The notes below the pieces were generated by a model that made no database searches, was not told the DNA's origin, and worked only from the letters and a program-made list of their open reading frames with translations. Position numbers and translations under genes: made by a program. From Lachnospiraceae bacterium (GTDB lineage: Bacteria; Bacillota; Clostridia; Lachnospirales; Lachnospiraceae): 64,000 nt of DNA. Shown here piece after piece: positions 8,705 to 18,464 of this stretch (position 1 is its first letter; each line of letters starts with the position of its first letter). Location: the NCBI GenBank assembly GCA_024695665.1, contig JAILHT010000088.1, positions 17,024-81,023 on the forward strand. Direction: 5' to 3'.

Positions 8705-10738
8705 TCAATCTTTAAAGAATTCCATATCCTTGTTTAAGGCGTCCGCAATATCTTTAAGGTCTCCGGCGTTACCGGCAAGTGTTGTAACTGTAGCGGAAAG
8801 CTCTTCCATGGAAGCTCCGGTCTCCTGGCTGGATGCCGCATTCTGCTGTGAGATTGCTGAGAGCATGCTGATGACATCGATAACCGCATTGTTTGAATCA
8901 ACGCAGGTATTTGCGCCTGAACTTATGGATTCTACACCACCTACGGTATTGTCGATATACTCAAGCATACCGTTTATAGAATCAATAGTCTCACCGAGAG
9001 CACTCTGCTGATCGATATTGCCCTGTTTTACATCCTCGGCCGCACTTACGGCTGAGTTGGACTGCTCGAGGAGAACATCCATCTCTCTTCGTATTTCGTC
9101 TGCCATATGTTTAGAATCGTCAGCTAGTTTTCCGATTTCCTCTGCGACAACCGCAAAACCTCTACCTGCCTCACCTGCTCGTGCGGCTTCAATGCTCGCA
9201 TTGAGAGAAAGAAGGTTTGTCTGGGTTGCGATGGAAGAAATACCGTCAACCTTGTCATTGATATTTGAAACTGCTTCCTGCGTCTTCTGTATGGTCTGAG
9301 AAATCTCGTCTATTCTTTCAGTCATCTCGGTAGAAGAATCCTGAAGAGCGGAAAGTGATTTTCCGGATGCTTCGGATGCATCTTTCATTTTCTCAGTGAG
9401 CTCGCTCAAGCTGTCTGTAGAGGTTTGAACATCTGCAACTGCATCGCCAATCTTTCCGACATTTTCGGAAGCCTGTTGGATTTCATCCGCCTGCTGGGCA
9501 GCTCCGGTAGCAATCTCCTGAACTGCATTTGAAACATCCTCTGCGGTATGTGAAATCTGATTTGCCATATTTGAGAGCTCGTCGGAGGACGATCCTACAT
9601 GTAAGGTGTTTGCCTTTATGTGAGATACAATCTCAGAAAGCTTTTCTATAACGGTATTTGTCGCATTTACCATCTGCCCGAACTCGTCTTTTCTCTTTGT
9701 ATTGGTCTTTATCTTTATAAACGATCCCTCGGAGAGCGACTTGAGTGAGGCATTTATATCGCTTATAGGTCTTGTAAAACTATTTGCTATTATGATGGAA
9801 ATAATCGTAGCAATCACAAGAAGAACTATACCTACTATAACTACTATATAAGCTCCGCGCCTAGCACTTGCGAGAACAACATAAGAAGAATTTGCGGCAG
9901 CAATCTTGAAACCGGTTGTAGGTTCTGAGGTGTAGGTGATCATAGACGTGTAGCCTTTTCCGGTATCGGACTCATAGTATCCGCTTTCAAGCCCGGAACT
10001 CATTATCGGTGTGTCTGAAAGATCCTCTTCCTCATGTTCACCATTTACAAAATCGTACTGTGAATGCGCTGCTACCATACCGGTTCTGTCGAGGACGAAT
10101 GCTTCCTCACAGTTTTCGACAAGGAAATTGTGGATTGCGGTGAGGTCTATATTTCGCTGAACAATACCCAGAACTTCACCGGTTGTGTCACTGAAAACAG
10201 GAACAGATATTGTAAACATACGGTTACCGGTCGAGGTGGAGACCTGTATGTTTGATATATAGATGTTTCCTGCCATGGCTTCCTGATAGTATTCTCTTGC
10301 CGAGATATCCACGCAGTCGCCTGTTGTTCTTACGTACTGCATACCATCAGGACCGGAGATTACGGTGATATTACCATCTGCGAGATAATCATTTATGGAA
10401 AGCATCTCAGTTAAAATAGCACTGTCCGGAATGACATCATTGCCGTATTCGGCAAGAAATGTTATCGTCGAAGGCGCCGAGGCAAAGGTGGTCAGACAGG
10501 CAATGTTTTTTTCTATTATTGTCTGAAATTCCGCTCTTACATAATCGGTCTGCCATTGAAGATTTTCCTTCGCATCGGAAAGTGACTTGGTAGTTGAATT
10601 TTTATAACTGATGATTATAGATACTATCAACGGCATGGCCACTACCAAAAACATCACGATTATAAGCTTGGTCTTGATGGAGTCTTTCAGGCCGATCTGG
10701 CCTGTTTTAGATGTGTTGATTCTTCTACCTTTTATCAT
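8705..10738 (-). CDS. Methyl-accepting chemotaxis protein (Cache-type sensor)
   Basis: A 677-aa membrane chemoreceptor. A first membrane helix (about residues 27-47) is followed by an extracytoplasmic double-Cache-type ligand domain (to about 295; [20 protein letters not shown] is a typical segment). Then come a second membrane helix (about 300-323), a HAMP domain (starting [14 protein letters not shown]) and a long methyl-accepting coiled coil. The conserved hairpin tip, [20 protein letters not shown], is intact. It would signal through CheA/CheW encoded elsewhere; the ligand is unknown. AGGGGGA precedes the ATG. It is a single-gene transcript pointing at the pfl operon. Confidence 0.93.
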   Translation of the reverse strand: MIKGRRINTSKTGQIGLKDSIKTKLIIVMFLVVAMPLIVSIIISYKNSTTKSLSDAKENLQWQTDYVRAEFQTIIEKNIACLTTFASAPSTITFLAEYGNDVIPDSAILTEMLSINDYLADGNITVISGPDGMQYVRTTGDCVDISAREYYQEAMAGNIYISNIQVSTSTGNRMFTISVPVFSDTTGEVLGIVQRNIDLTAIHNFLVENCEEAFVLDRTGMVAAHSQYDFVNGEHEEEDLSDTPIMSSGLESGYYESDTGKGYTSMITYTSEPTTGFKIAAANSSYVVLASARRGAYIVVIVGIVLLVIATIISIIIANSFTRPISDINASLKSLSEGSFIKIKTNTKRKDEFGQMVNATNTVIEKLSEIVSHIKANTLHVGSSSDELSNMANQISHTAEDVSNAVQEIATGAAQQADEIQQASENVGKIGDAVADVQTSTDSLSELTEKMKDASEASGKSLSALQDSSTEMTERIDEISQTIQKTQEAVSNINDKVDGISSIATQTNLLSLNASIEAARAGEAGRGFAVVAEEIGKLADDSKHMADEIRREMDVLLEQSNSAVSAAEDVKQGNIDQQSALGETIDSINGMLEYIDNTVGGVESISSGANTCVDSNNAVIDVISMLSAISQQNAASSQETGASMEELSATVTTLAGNAGDLKDIADALNKDMEFFKD

Positions 10739-10788
10739 AATAAATCCCCCTTTTATTATTGTAAAATAGGAATAAAGAACTAATTAAT

Positions 10789-10817
10789 ATGATAAAATTT
10801 TATGGTACTTTAGTCAA
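10789..10817 (-). promoter_or_regulatory. Promoter of the chemoreceptor gene
   Basis: On the minus strand TTGACT (10812-10817) and TATCAT (10789-10794) are separated by exactly 17 bases and lie about 50 bases upstream of the start codon. This is a sigma-A-type promoter, not a sigma-28 flagellar one. Confidence 0.6.
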
Positions 10818-10973
10818 GTTCTTTGTTTCCGGAAAAGCTATATAGGACTATTTGCCTATTTGCATATTTATACGCAGTTATGTAATATAGTTTTAATTCG
10901 TAGGACAAGGGTGTTCGAATAAGGGAGTATTATTCCTTAGCGCGGGCACTTTTTTTATACCGTCCCGCTTTTG

Positions 10974-11011
10974 CACACCAACGCGTTGGTGTGAGAGTGA
11001 GAACGTATAAT
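10974..11011 (+). promoter_or_regulatory. 20-bp perfect palindrome and -10 box upstream of the peptide transporter operon
   Basis: CACACCAACGCGTTGGTGTG (10974-10993) is a perfect 20-base palindrome. TATAAT follows at 11006-11011, so the -35 position (about 10983-10988) falls inside the palindrome. This is the layout expected for a repressor operator. The cognate regulator is not identifiable here. Immediately upstream, GCGGG...CCCGC (10941-10968) can form a weak hairpin. Confidence 0.5.
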
Positions 11012-11050
11012 GGCGGATTAATTTGAGAGTTATTTAAAGAAGGTTTACCT

Positions 11051-12040
11051 ATGAATCAAGCGGAAGAAATACTTGAAATAAAGGACCTGTGTGTTCAGTT
11101 CAACACAGTCGAGGGAACGGTCCAGGCTATCAATCATCTGGATTACAAACTTCACAAGGGCGAAAAACTCGGAATAGTAGGAGAGTCCGGAAGCGGAAAA
11201 AGCGTTTCCTCTTTGGGAGTTATGCAGCTTATTCCAAACCCGCCGGGAAAGATCACCGGAGGAGAGATTCTTTACAAGGGTGAAGATATTGTAAAGAAAT
11301 CCGAGAAGGAGATGGAGAAAATCCGTGGAAACGAGATATCCATGATCTTCCAGGAGCCAATGACCTCCTTAAATCCTATTATAAAATGCGGTTCGCAGAT
11401 AGCGGAGTCTTTGAGACTTCACAGAGGTCTGAAAAAGAAAGAAGCTTTTGCGGAAGCTGTAGAGATGATGAGAGCTGTCGGAATTGCAAACCCTGAGGTG
11501 AGAGCACATGAGTATCCGCATCAGATGTCGGGCGGAATGAGACAGCGTGTCATGATAGCCATGGCTTTGGCATGCAGACCTCAGATCCTTATAGCAGATG
11601 AACCGACGACAGCGCTTGACGTCACCATACAGGCGCAGATCCTCGATCTCATCAGAGATTTGAACGAGGAGATGAATACAAGCGTCATCTTTATCACCCA
11701 CGATCTGGGTGTCGTAAGAGAACTGTGCGATAACGTTATCGTTATGTACACAGGTCGAATAGTTGAGAAAGCATCGGTAAAAGATCTTTTCAACAATCCG
11801 AAACATCCGTACACAAAAGGACTTATGAATGCCATACCTAGGATCACAAAAGACAGACCGCCTTTGGAGACAATAGAAGGTTCTGTTCCGAATCCTACGG
11901 AGAAAATAGAGGGCTGCAGTTTTTGGCCTAGATGTCCGTATGCGACCGAGAGATGTAAGAAAGAAGAGCCTCCGGTTATAAACATATCAGACACAAGACA
12001 GGTCAAATGTTTCTTATATGAAGAAAAGGAGGCCCTGTAA
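11051..12040 (+). CDS. oppD: Dipeptide/oligopeptide ABC transporter ATPase (DppD/OppD)
   Basis: A 329-aa cytoplasmic ATPase. The Walker A motif is GESGSGKS (about residues 44-51), the ABC signature is MSGGMRQR, Walker B is ILIADEPTTALD, and the switch His is in FITHDLGVV. The C-terminal oligopeptide-transporter extension carries four Cys (CSFWPRC...C...C), known in this family to bind an Fe-S cluster. It is first in a five-gene transporter operon and overlaps oppF by one base (TAATG). Substrate preference (di- versus oligopeptide) cannot be set from sequence. Confidence 0.92.
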   Translation: MNQAEEILEIKDLCVQFNTVEGTVQAINHLDYKLHKGEKLGIVGESGSGKSVSSLGVMQLIPNPPGKITGGEILYKGEDIVKKSEKEMEKIRGNEISMIFQEPMTSLNPIIKCGSQIAESLRLHRGLKKKEAFAEAVEMMRAVGIANPEVRAHEYPHQMSGGMRQRVMIAMALACRPQILIADEPTTALDVTIQAQILDLIRDLNEEMNTSVIFITHDLGVVRELCDNVIVMYTGRIVEKASVKDLFNNPKHPYTKGLMNAIPRITKDRPPLETIEGSVPNPTEKIEGCSFWPRCPYATERCKKEEPPVINISDTRQVKCFLYEEKEAL

Positions 12041-13035
12041 TGTCAGAGATAAATAATGAGAAGGAAGTGCTTTTAAAAGCTGAGCATGTAAAAGTTCATT
12101 TTAAAGGCAAAAACAAGAAAGCCGGAAGTGTAAAAGCAGTAGATGATATAAGTTTCGAGATAATGAAGGGCGAGACTTTCGGCGTTGTAGGAGAGAGCGG
12201 TTGCGGAAAGAGTACGCTGGGAAGAACTCTTGTGAGACTTCAGGATACAACCGACGGAAATATATATATCGACGGTGAGGACATCTCAAAACTCAAGGGA
12301 AACGATCTCAAGGAAATGAGAAAGAAAGCCCAGATTATCTTCCAGGATCCATCGGCATGCTTAAACCCGAGGAGAACGATAAAGCAGATACTCACCGAGC
12401 CGTATGATATACACGGACTTACCGGAAAAGTGGATGTCGACGCGGAGATAGAGCGACTTATACAGTTGGTAGGACTTGACACATATCATTTGAGTAGATA
12501 TCCGCACGAGCTTTCCGGAGGACAAAAACAGCGTGTGGGAATCGCGAGAGCGCTGGCATTGAAACCGGAACTTATAGTTTGTGATGAAGCTGTTTCGGCG
12601 CTTGATGTATCAGTTCAGGCACAGGTTCTAAATCTGCTTGAAGCATTGAAGAAAAAGCTTGGACTCACATATTTCTTCATATCCCACAATCTGAACGTGG
12701 TGTATCAGGTGAGCGACAGAGTAGGCGTTATGTATCTCGGAAAGATGGTTGAGATAGCAACTTATGACAAGCTTTACGATAAGAGATATCACCCGTACAC
12801 GGAAGCACTCCTCTCGGCGATACCGCAGGTTGACTCCGATGGGGAGACGAAACGTATACATCTTGAGGGAGAGGTACCAAGCCCATCCAATCCGCCTTCG
12901 GGATGTCATTTTCACACGAGATGTAGCAAGGCATGTGAGAGATGCAGGGTTGAGGAACCTGAACTTAAAGAGGTGGACGAAGGACATTTTGTAGCATGTC
13001 ATCTGTATGACAAAAAAGGAGATGTTACTGCATAG
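12040..13035 (+). CDS. oppF: Dipeptide/oligopeptide ABC transporter ATPase (DppF/OppF)
   Basis: A 331-aa ATPase partner of the preceding protein. Walker A is GESGCGKS, the signature is LSGGQKQR, and Walker B is LIVCDEAVSALD. Note Glu-Ala where the usual Glu-Pro stands, which is common in OppF. The C-terminal peptide-transporter extension again has four Cys (CHFHTRC...C...C). It is translationally coupled to oppD. A 101-base gap with a small hairpin separates it from the binding-protein gene. Confidence 0.92.
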   Translation: MSEINNEKEVLLKAEHVKVHFKGKNKKAGSVKAVDDISFEIMKGETFGVVGESGCGKSTLGRTLVRLQDTTDGNIYIDGEDISKLKGNDLKEMRKKAQIIFQDPSACLNPRRTIKQILTEPYDIHGLTGKVDVDAEIERLIQLVGLDTYHLSRYPHELSGGQKQRVGIARALALKPELIVCDEAVSALDVSVQAQVLNLLEALKKKLGLTYFFISHNLNVVYQVSDRVGVMYLGKMVEIATYDKLYDKRYHPYTEALLSAIPQVDSDGETKRIHLEGEVPSPSNPPSGCHFHTRCSKACERCRVEEPELKEVDEGHFVACHLYDKKGDVTA

Positions 13036-13089
13036 TGGCGGTATTCTCATATATATTTCGGTCGAGAATCAATCTTCGGCTGAGATATA

Positions 13090-13110
13090 CGCTCCGTTTT
13101 TTCGTGAGCG
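13090..13110 (+). other. Small intercistronic hairpin between oppF and the binding-protein gene
   Basis: CGCTC (13090-13094) pairs with GAGCG (13106-13110), with CG/CG inside and a T-rich loop. It sits just upstream of the AGGAGG of the binding protein. It could be an mRNA-processing or stabilising element that raises binding-protein expression over the ATPases; this is inference. Confidence 0.35.
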
Positions 13111-13136
13111 AAATTTAAATTACAGGAGGAATTATT

Positions 13137-14798
13137 ATGAAAAAAAGATTAATGGCATTGGTTCTCGCCGGTGCGATGGCTTTTTCTCTCGCAGCATGCG
13201 GAGGAAACAGCTCATCTTCTGACAGCGCATCCGAAGCTGCAGAGAGTGAATCGGCTGAGAGCGAAGAAGCAGAATCATCGACGGACAGCGAAAGCACAGG
13301 CAACAATACAGTAGTTATAGCAATGGGATCAGGATTCGATACACTCGACCCGGGACAGGTATACGAGAAGTATCCTCAGATGATTATCAACGCATGTTAT
13401 GAGACTTTGTTCAAGTTCTACTCAAACGACGGTTCGGCAGAGCCGATGCTCGTTGACACATATGAGTTCAGCGAGGACAATACGGTTCTTACACTTACAC
13501 TCAAAGACGGAATCACATTTGCAAGCGGAAATACAATGACTTCCGCAGATGTAGCATTCTCTTTGAACAGAACAAAGAATCTTCAGGGAAACCCTGCATT
13601 CATAACAGATACAATAGACAGCATTGAGACACCGGATGACAAGACGGTTGTTATAAACCTCACACAGCCGGATGGAGCAATCCTTTCAAAACTTGCATAC
13701 AGCGCATGCTCAATCCTTGACAGTGCGGTTGTGACAGAGAACGGTGGAAGCGATGCTGAGGATGCAGCCACAGCAGATACTGCTCAGGCTTATCTTGACT
13801 CTACATCAGCTGGCTCCGGAATGTTTGTAATGACAAGCTATATTCCGGATTCTGAGATCGTTCTTGAGAAGAACCCTTCATACTGGGGAGAGTCAACAAA
13901 TGTTGACAAATATATCATCCAGATTCAGGATGACGCAAATACTCAGATGATGACACTTTCAACAGGAGATATCGATATCGCATGTAACATGACTGAGGAC
14001 ACAATGAGCGAGCTCGAGGGAACAGACGGAATCACCCTCTTGAACAGCTCAACAAAGACAGTTTCCTTCCTCATGATGAACATGGATGAGTCAATCGGTG
14101 GCCCTGTATCCGATCCTAAGGTTCAGCAGGCTATCAGACTTGCTGTTGACTATGCGGGAATTCAGACAATCTGTGGAGAGGGAACAACAACTCCTTATTC
14201 TATAATCCAGGACGGATTCTTTGGATCATTGGGACAGCGTTCAACAGATTATACCGATCTTGATGCGGCAAAAGCTCTTCTTGAAGAAGCAGGTTATCCG
14301 GACGGATTTGATGTGGACCTTACAGTATGTGATCTCGCTATGGAGGGAATTCCTCTTACAGATCTCGCACAGAAGGTTGCAAGCGACCTTGCACAGATCG
14401 GAATCAACGTAAATATCGTATCTGAAGCATGGGCAGCAGGATACGGTGATGACTACCGTGACGGAAAACTCGGATTCACAGTTATGTACTGGGGAATCGA
14501 TTACAACGATCCAAACGTACAGCTTGAGTTCCTTCCGGGAGGAGTTGTAGGACTTCGTGCAGGATGGACAGCAGAGATGGACGCTGACATTGCAGAGCTT
14601 TACACCAAGGCTACAAATGCTACAGAGGACGCTGACAGAGAGGCTGTTCTGAAGGAGATTCAGGAAGCTACATATGAGTATGGACCATTCGTCATGCTTG
14701 CACAGGCACCATGTCCAATGGCATACAATTCAAGACTTTCGGGTGTTGCATTCTCTGATCCTTACACAGTGGATCTCACCCAGGTAAATGTACAGTAA
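13137..14798 (+). CDS. oppA: Peptide-binding lipoprotein (family 5 extracellular solute-binding protein)
   Basis: A 553-aa exported lipoprotein. The signal peptide ends in the lipobox LAAC (Cys at about residue 20). A 35-residue Ser/Glu/Asp linker follows, then a complete SBP_bac_5 domain (AMGSGFDTLDPGQVYE..., LTLKDGITFASGN..., AVDYAGIQTICGEGTTTPYSI...). It captures peptides and delivers them to the OppBC-type channel. TACAGGAGG precedes the ATG at 13137. The acidic linker probably spans the cell wall, as in other lipoproteins of this window. Confidence 0.92.
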   Translation: MKKRLMALVLAGAMAFSLAACGGNSSSSDSASEAAESESAESEEAESSTDSESTGNNTVVIAMGSGFDTLDPGQVYEKYPQMIINACYETLFKFYSNDGSAEPMLVDTYEFSEDNTVLTLTLKDGITFASGNTMTSADVAFSLNRTKNLQGNPAFITDTIDSIETPDDKTVVINLTQPDGAILSKLAYSACSILDSAVVTENGGSDAEDAATADTAQAYLDSTSAGSGMFVMTSYIPDSEIVLEKNPSYWGESTNVDKYIIQIQDDANTQMMTLSTGDIDIACNMTEDTMSELEGTDGITLLNSSTKTVSFLMMNMDESIGGPVSDPKVQQAIRLAVDYAGIQTICGEGTTTPYSIIQDGFFGSLGQRSTDYTDLDAAKALLEEAGYPDGFDVDLTVCDLAMEGIPLTDLAQKVASDLAQIGINVNIVSEAWAAGYGDDYRDGKLGFTVMYWGIDYNDPNVQLEFLPGGVVGLRAGWTAEMDADIAELYTKATNATEDADREAVLKEIQEATYEYGPFVMLAQAPCPMAYNSRLSGVAFSDPYTVDLTQVNVQ

Positions 14799-14813
14799 AG
14801 AGGTATCAGACGT

Positions 14814-15833
14814 ATGGATCGTCTAAGATTTATAGGAAAAAGATTATTATACCTTGTGGTCATGCTTTTCGGCGTGGCCACGCTGGTATTCATTTTGACA
14901 AAACTTATACCCGGTGATCCGGTTACGGCAAACTTGAGCCAGAGAGCATTGAGTGACGAGAGCGTTGTCGCAGCATACAGAGCAAAATACGGATTGGATA
15001 AACCCGTGATCATACAGTATCTCTTATATATGAAGAGCCTTATATCGTTTGATCTCGGAACATCGATTCGTACAAACAATGCTGTGCTGGACGAACTTGC
15101 AAGGTGCTATCCGGCAACAATAGAGCTTGCGCTCGTTGCAATCATTTTTGCGACCATATTTGGAATCTTCTTCGGAATCATATCGGCAGTAAAGAGAAAC
15201 AGTATCATAGATCAGATAGTGAGAGCTATATCCGTTACAGGTGTAAGCCTTCCGAGCTTCTGGTTTGCTCTTATAATGTTGTTCTTCTTCTATTTTAAAC
15301 TGCAGATATTCCCGGGACCGGGACGACTAAGCACATCTTTTTCCGCACCGGCAACCGTGACCGGAATGTATGTTATCGACTCACTTTTGGAAGGTAATCC
15401 GGCAAAGGCACTCGATGCGCTAAGCCATCTGATCCTTCCGGCGATCGTTCTTGCGGCTTTCACAATGGGACTTATCACAAGAACAACAAGATCGAACCTT
15501 CTTGACGTAATGTCGACGGACTACATAAGAACGGCGAAAGCAAAGGGTCTTTCAGGTACGGGACTCATTCTTTATCATGCACTTGGAAATGCTCTTATAC
15601 CGGTATTGACGGTTATAGGACTTGGACTCGGAAACCTTCTCGGAGGAATGGTCCTTGTCGAGACTATATTCAACTGGCCGGGAGTAGGTCAGTTTGCATA
15701 CCAGTCGGTTATGGCAAATGACTACCCGTCAATCATAGGTGTGGCACTTCTCATTGCATTAAACTACATGGTTATCAACACTATAGTTGATATCCTGTAC
15801 GGAATAATAGATCCGAGAGTGAGGGTAAGTTAA
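14814..15833 (+). CDS. oppB: Peptide ABC transporter permease (DppB/OppB)
   Basis: A 339-aa inner-membrane permease with about six helices. The N-terminal GKRLLYLVVMLFGVATLVFIL helix, FDLGTSIRTN and the EAA loop (YIRTAKAKGLSGTGLILYHALGNALIPV) are those of OppB/DppB permeases. It starts 15 bases after the binding protein with AGAGG upstream and overlaps oppC by one base. Confidence 0.92.
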   Translation: MDRLRFIGKRLLYLVVMLFGVATLVFILTKLIPGDPVTANLSQRALSDESVVAAYRAKYGLDKPVIIQYLLYMKSLISFDLGTSIRTNNAVLDELARCYPATIELALVAIIFATIFGIFFGIISAVKRNSIIDQIVRAISVTGVSLPSFWFALIMLFFFYFKLQIFPGPGRLSTSFSAPATVTGMYVIDSLLEGNPAKALDALSHLILPAIVLAAFTMGLITRTTRSNLLDVMSTDYIRTAKAKGLSGTGLILYHALGNALIPVLTVIGLGLGNLLGGMVLVETIFNWPGVGQFAYQSVMANDYPSIIGVALLIALNYMVINTIVDILYGIIDPRVRVS

Positions 15834-16669
15834 TGATACGTGCTGCAAAGAAACTTTTTAAATCAAATTATTTGTTTACACTCGGAGTGGTTGTGTGCAT
15901 CTTTTGGATAATAATGGCCATTTTTGCGCCGGTAGTCGCTCCGTACGATCCGATAGAACAGAATGCCGAAATGCGTCTTGAGGCGCCGTCCCTTGCGCAT
16001 CTTTTCGGAACGGACAACTTTGGAAGAGATATTTTCAGCCGTGTTATATACGGTGGAAGATATTCTCTGCTCGCAGGTCTTTTGACTGTGCTTATAGCGG
16101 GAATAATAGGAACCTTTTACGGCGCCATAGCCGGATACGTGGGTGGAAAAACCGACAATATCATGATGCGTCTGTCAGAGATGATCTTGTCCTTCCCTTC
16201 ACTCATCCTCGCAATGATTATAAATGCCGTGATGGGATCAAATCTTTTCAACACAATGTTTGCACTTGTCATCGTCGCATGGCCTACATACGCGAGACTT
16301 ATGCGAAGTGTTGTACTCAGCATAAAGGAGAATGAATACGTAGAGGCGGCAGAGGTGCTTGGAGCATCAAGAATCAGAATACTCACTAAGGAGATAATCC
16401 CGAACAGTATTCAGTCGGTTCTTATAATGGCAACAACCGATATAGGAAACCAGATTCTCATGTTCTCGACCTTGAGCTTCTTGGGACTTGGCTCCGCACC
16501 GCCAACACCGGAATGGGGAATGATGGTGTCGGACGGAGTTGAATATTTCAACAAATTCTGGGTAGCAGGTTTTCCGGGACTTGCCATATTCACGATGGCA
16601 GTCGGAGCAAACTTTATCGGTGACGGATTGAGAGATCTTCTCGATCCAAAGCTCAGAAAACAATTCTAA
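15833..16669 (+). CDS. oppC: Peptide ABC transporter permease (DppC/OppC)
   Basis: A 278-aa permease, the partner of OppB. It has the N-terminal OppC-type segment, HLFGTDNFGRDIFSRVIYG (typical of DppC/OppC) and the EAA loop EYVEAAEVLGASRIRILTKEIIPNS. It completes the transporter. No terminator-type U-tract follows, so readthrough into the peptidase gene is possible. Confidence 0.92.
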   Translation: MIRAAKKLFKSNYLFTLGVVVCIFWIIMAIFAPVVAPYDPIEQNAEMRLEAPSLAHLFGTDNFGRDIFSRVIYGGRYSLLAGLLTVLIAGIIGTFYGAIAGYVGGKTDNIMMRLSEMILSFPSLILAMIINAVMGSNLFNTMFALVIVAWPTYARLMRSVVLSIKENEYVEAAEVLGASRIRILTKEIIPNSIQSVLIMATTDIGNQILMFSTLSFLGLGSAPPTPEWGMMVSDGVEYFNKFWVAGFPGLAIFTMAVGANFIGDGLRDLLDPKLRKQF

Positions 16670-16685
16670 CTGAAAACAAGAGTGC

Positions 16686-16725
16686 TATAATTTAACTCAG
16701 TCGGGGATTTTTCTCCGGCTGAGTT
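16686..16725 (+). promoter_or_regulatory. -10-like box and 14-bp hairpin in the leader of the M24 peptidase gene
   Basis: TATAAT (16686-16691) is followed at once by a hairpin. Arms 16694-16707 and 16712-16725 (AACTCAGTCGGGGA / TCTCCGGCTGAGTT) pair over all 14 positions with two G-T wobbles and a TTTT loop. There is no T-run after it, so it does not look like a terminator. It would lie at the 5' end of a transcript starting here. Confidence 0.45.
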
Positions 16726-16766
16726 GATGCTTTTGGAGAAAAAAATTGTAGCAGGAGGCTAATAAA

Positions 16767-17843
16767 ATGAAGACAGAAAGAATAGAGAGAGTTTTATCAA
16801 GACTTAAAGGTATGGGACTTGAGCAGATGCTCATAACTGACCCAAGATCAATATATTATCTGACGGATGTGTATGTCGCACCATTTGAAAGATTTTTTGC
16901 CTTTTACATAAATGCAAACGGAAAGCATGTAATGTTCTTAAACAAGCTTTTTGCAATACCGGACGGTGTGGAAGTTGAAAAAGTGTGGCTTTCGGATACG
17001 GATTCGGTTACGGATGCTCTTCTTAAAGTTATAGATAAGGACAAAAAACTCGGAGTGGACAAGGATATAAAGGCAAGATTTTTGCTTCCTTTGATGGAAA
17101 ATAATGCGGCAGCCGGATTCACAAACAGTTCTTATGCGGTTGATATAACCAGAGGTGTAAAGGATGAGAAGGAGCAGGAACTTATGAGAATCTCGTCCGA
17201 CATAAATGACAAGGCTATGGCAAAGTTTAAAGGTCTCATTCATGAGGGAGTTACCGAAAAGCAGGTTGCCGATCAGATGCATCAGATTTATCTCGATCTC
17301 GGAGCGGATGATTATTCTTTTACACCGATAGTTTCCTTCGGAGCGAACGCCGCAGACCCGCATCATGAGCCGGATGACACCGTGCTTAAAGAGGGGGATT
17401 GTGTGCTTTTTGATGTCGGAGGAATAAAGGACGGATATTGTTCCGATATGACGAGAACCTTCTATTACAAGAGTGTGAGTGACCACTGCAGAGAGGTATA
17501 CAATCTTGTCAGAAGTGCAAATGAGGCAGCGGAAGCTTTGATAAAGCCGGGTGTAGCCTTAGCCGATCTCGATGCGGCCGCAAGAAATCTTATAACCAAG
17601 CACGGATACGGACCGAACTTCAATCACAGACTCGGACATTTTATCGGACTTGATGAGCATGAGTTCGGAGATGTCTCATCTTCAAATGACTGGAAAGCAG
17701 AGCCGGGAATGATCTTCTCGATAGAGCCGGGTGTCTATATTGAAGGAGATACAGGCGTGAGAGTTGAGGATCTTGTTCTTGTGACAGAGGACGGAGTAGA
17801 GGTTTTGAACCATTATTCTCATGAACTTGAGATTATTGAATAG
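16767..17843 (+). CDS. M24 family metallopeptidase (Xaa-Pro peptidase)
   Basis: A 358-aa protein: a creatinase-like N-terminal domain (about 1-125) and a pita-bread catalytic domain. The five metal ligands are visible: two Asp in FDVGGIKDGYCSDMTRTF, His in HRLGHFIGLDEHE, Glu in FSIEPGVYI and Glu in GVRVEDLVLV. It is predicted to release residues preceding proline from peptides (aminopeptidase P or prolidase; the two cannot be separated by eye). Its place after a peptide transporter suggests it degrades imported peptides. GCAGGAGG lies upstream of the ATG. Confidence 0.9.
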   Translation: MKTERIERVLSRLKGMGLEQMLITDPRSIYYLTDVYVAPFERFFAFYINANGKHVMFLNKLFAIPDGVEVEKVWLSDTDSVTDALLKVIDKDKKLGVDKDIKARFLLPLMENNAAAGFTNSSYAVDITRGVKDEKEQELMRISSDINDKAMAKFKGLIHEGVTEKQVADQMHQIYLDLGADDYSFTPIVSFGANAADPHHEPDDTVLKEGDCVLFDVGGIKDGYCSDMTRTFYYKSVSDHCREVYNLVRSANEAAEALIKPGVALADLDAAARNLITKHGYGPNFNHRLGHFIGLDEHEFGDVSSSNDWKAEPGMIFSIEPGVYIEGDTGVRVEDLVLVTEDGVEVLNHYSHELEIIE

Positions 17844-17885
17844 AAAATTTGCTTTTGCAAACAGAAAAAAATCAGGAGAAAACAG

Positions 17886-18461
17886 ATGAATCCAACTGCA
17901 ACCATATATATGAAAAACGGTAAGAAAATACTGATTGAGTTGTTGCCGGAAAGTGCGCCAAATACTGTAAACAGTTTTATAAATGTGGCGACGAAGGGAA
18001 TAATGAACAATCATGCCATACAGAGAATCGTACCGGGAAACTGGGTGGATGTGACATACAGCGCTTTTCATAGTGATGAGGCAAAATATCTCATTCCAAA
18101 CGAATTTGAATTGAATCCCGATGTAGAACCTTTGGATTCACATCCGGGATGTGTATGTATGGGAGGATACGGTGAGGCAGGGCTTGCCGGAGCCGAGTTC
18201 TTCTTTCCTCTGAGGGACTGTCCGGAGCACAAAGGAACTTATCCTGTATTTGGAAAAGTTTTGGAGGGGATGGATGAGATTTTTAGACTTGAAAAAGTAA
18301 AGACCCGTCCTGTTACTGATTATCCGGATCCTGCAATTGAGGTAAACGAGCCGGTTGAACCTGAGATTATAGATAAGGTTGAAGTAGAGCTTAACGGATA
18401 TGAATTCAAGGAACCCGTTTTGATGGAAAAACAGGACCTTCCGGAATGCTGGAAGATCTGA
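17886..18461 (+). CDS. Cyclophilin-type peptidyl-prolyl isomerase-like protein
   Basis: A 191-aa cytosolic protein of the cyclophilin fold: an N-terminal ATIYMKNGKKILIELLPESAPNTVNSFINVA, a YPVFGKVLEGMDEIFRLEK segment and a C-terminal acidic extension. The usual FHRVIPxFMIQGGD block reads IQRIVPGNWVDVTY. The catalytic Arg is kept but the neighbouring Phe and Gln are not, so activity may be low or altered. It lies 42 bases after the proline peptidase, giving a proline-themed gene pair. It ends only 3 bases from the convergent S-component gene. Confidence 0.75.
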   Translation: MNPTATIYMKNGKKILIELLPESAPNTVNSFINVATKGIMNNHAIQRIVPGNWVDVTYSAFHSDEAKYLIPNEFELNPDVEPLDSHPGCVCMGGYGEAGLAGAEFFFPLRDCPEHKGTYPVFGKVLEGMDEIFRLEKVKTRPVTDYPDPAIEVNEPVEPEIIDKVEVELNGYEFKEPVLMEKQDLPECWKI

Positions 18462-18464
18462 TGA

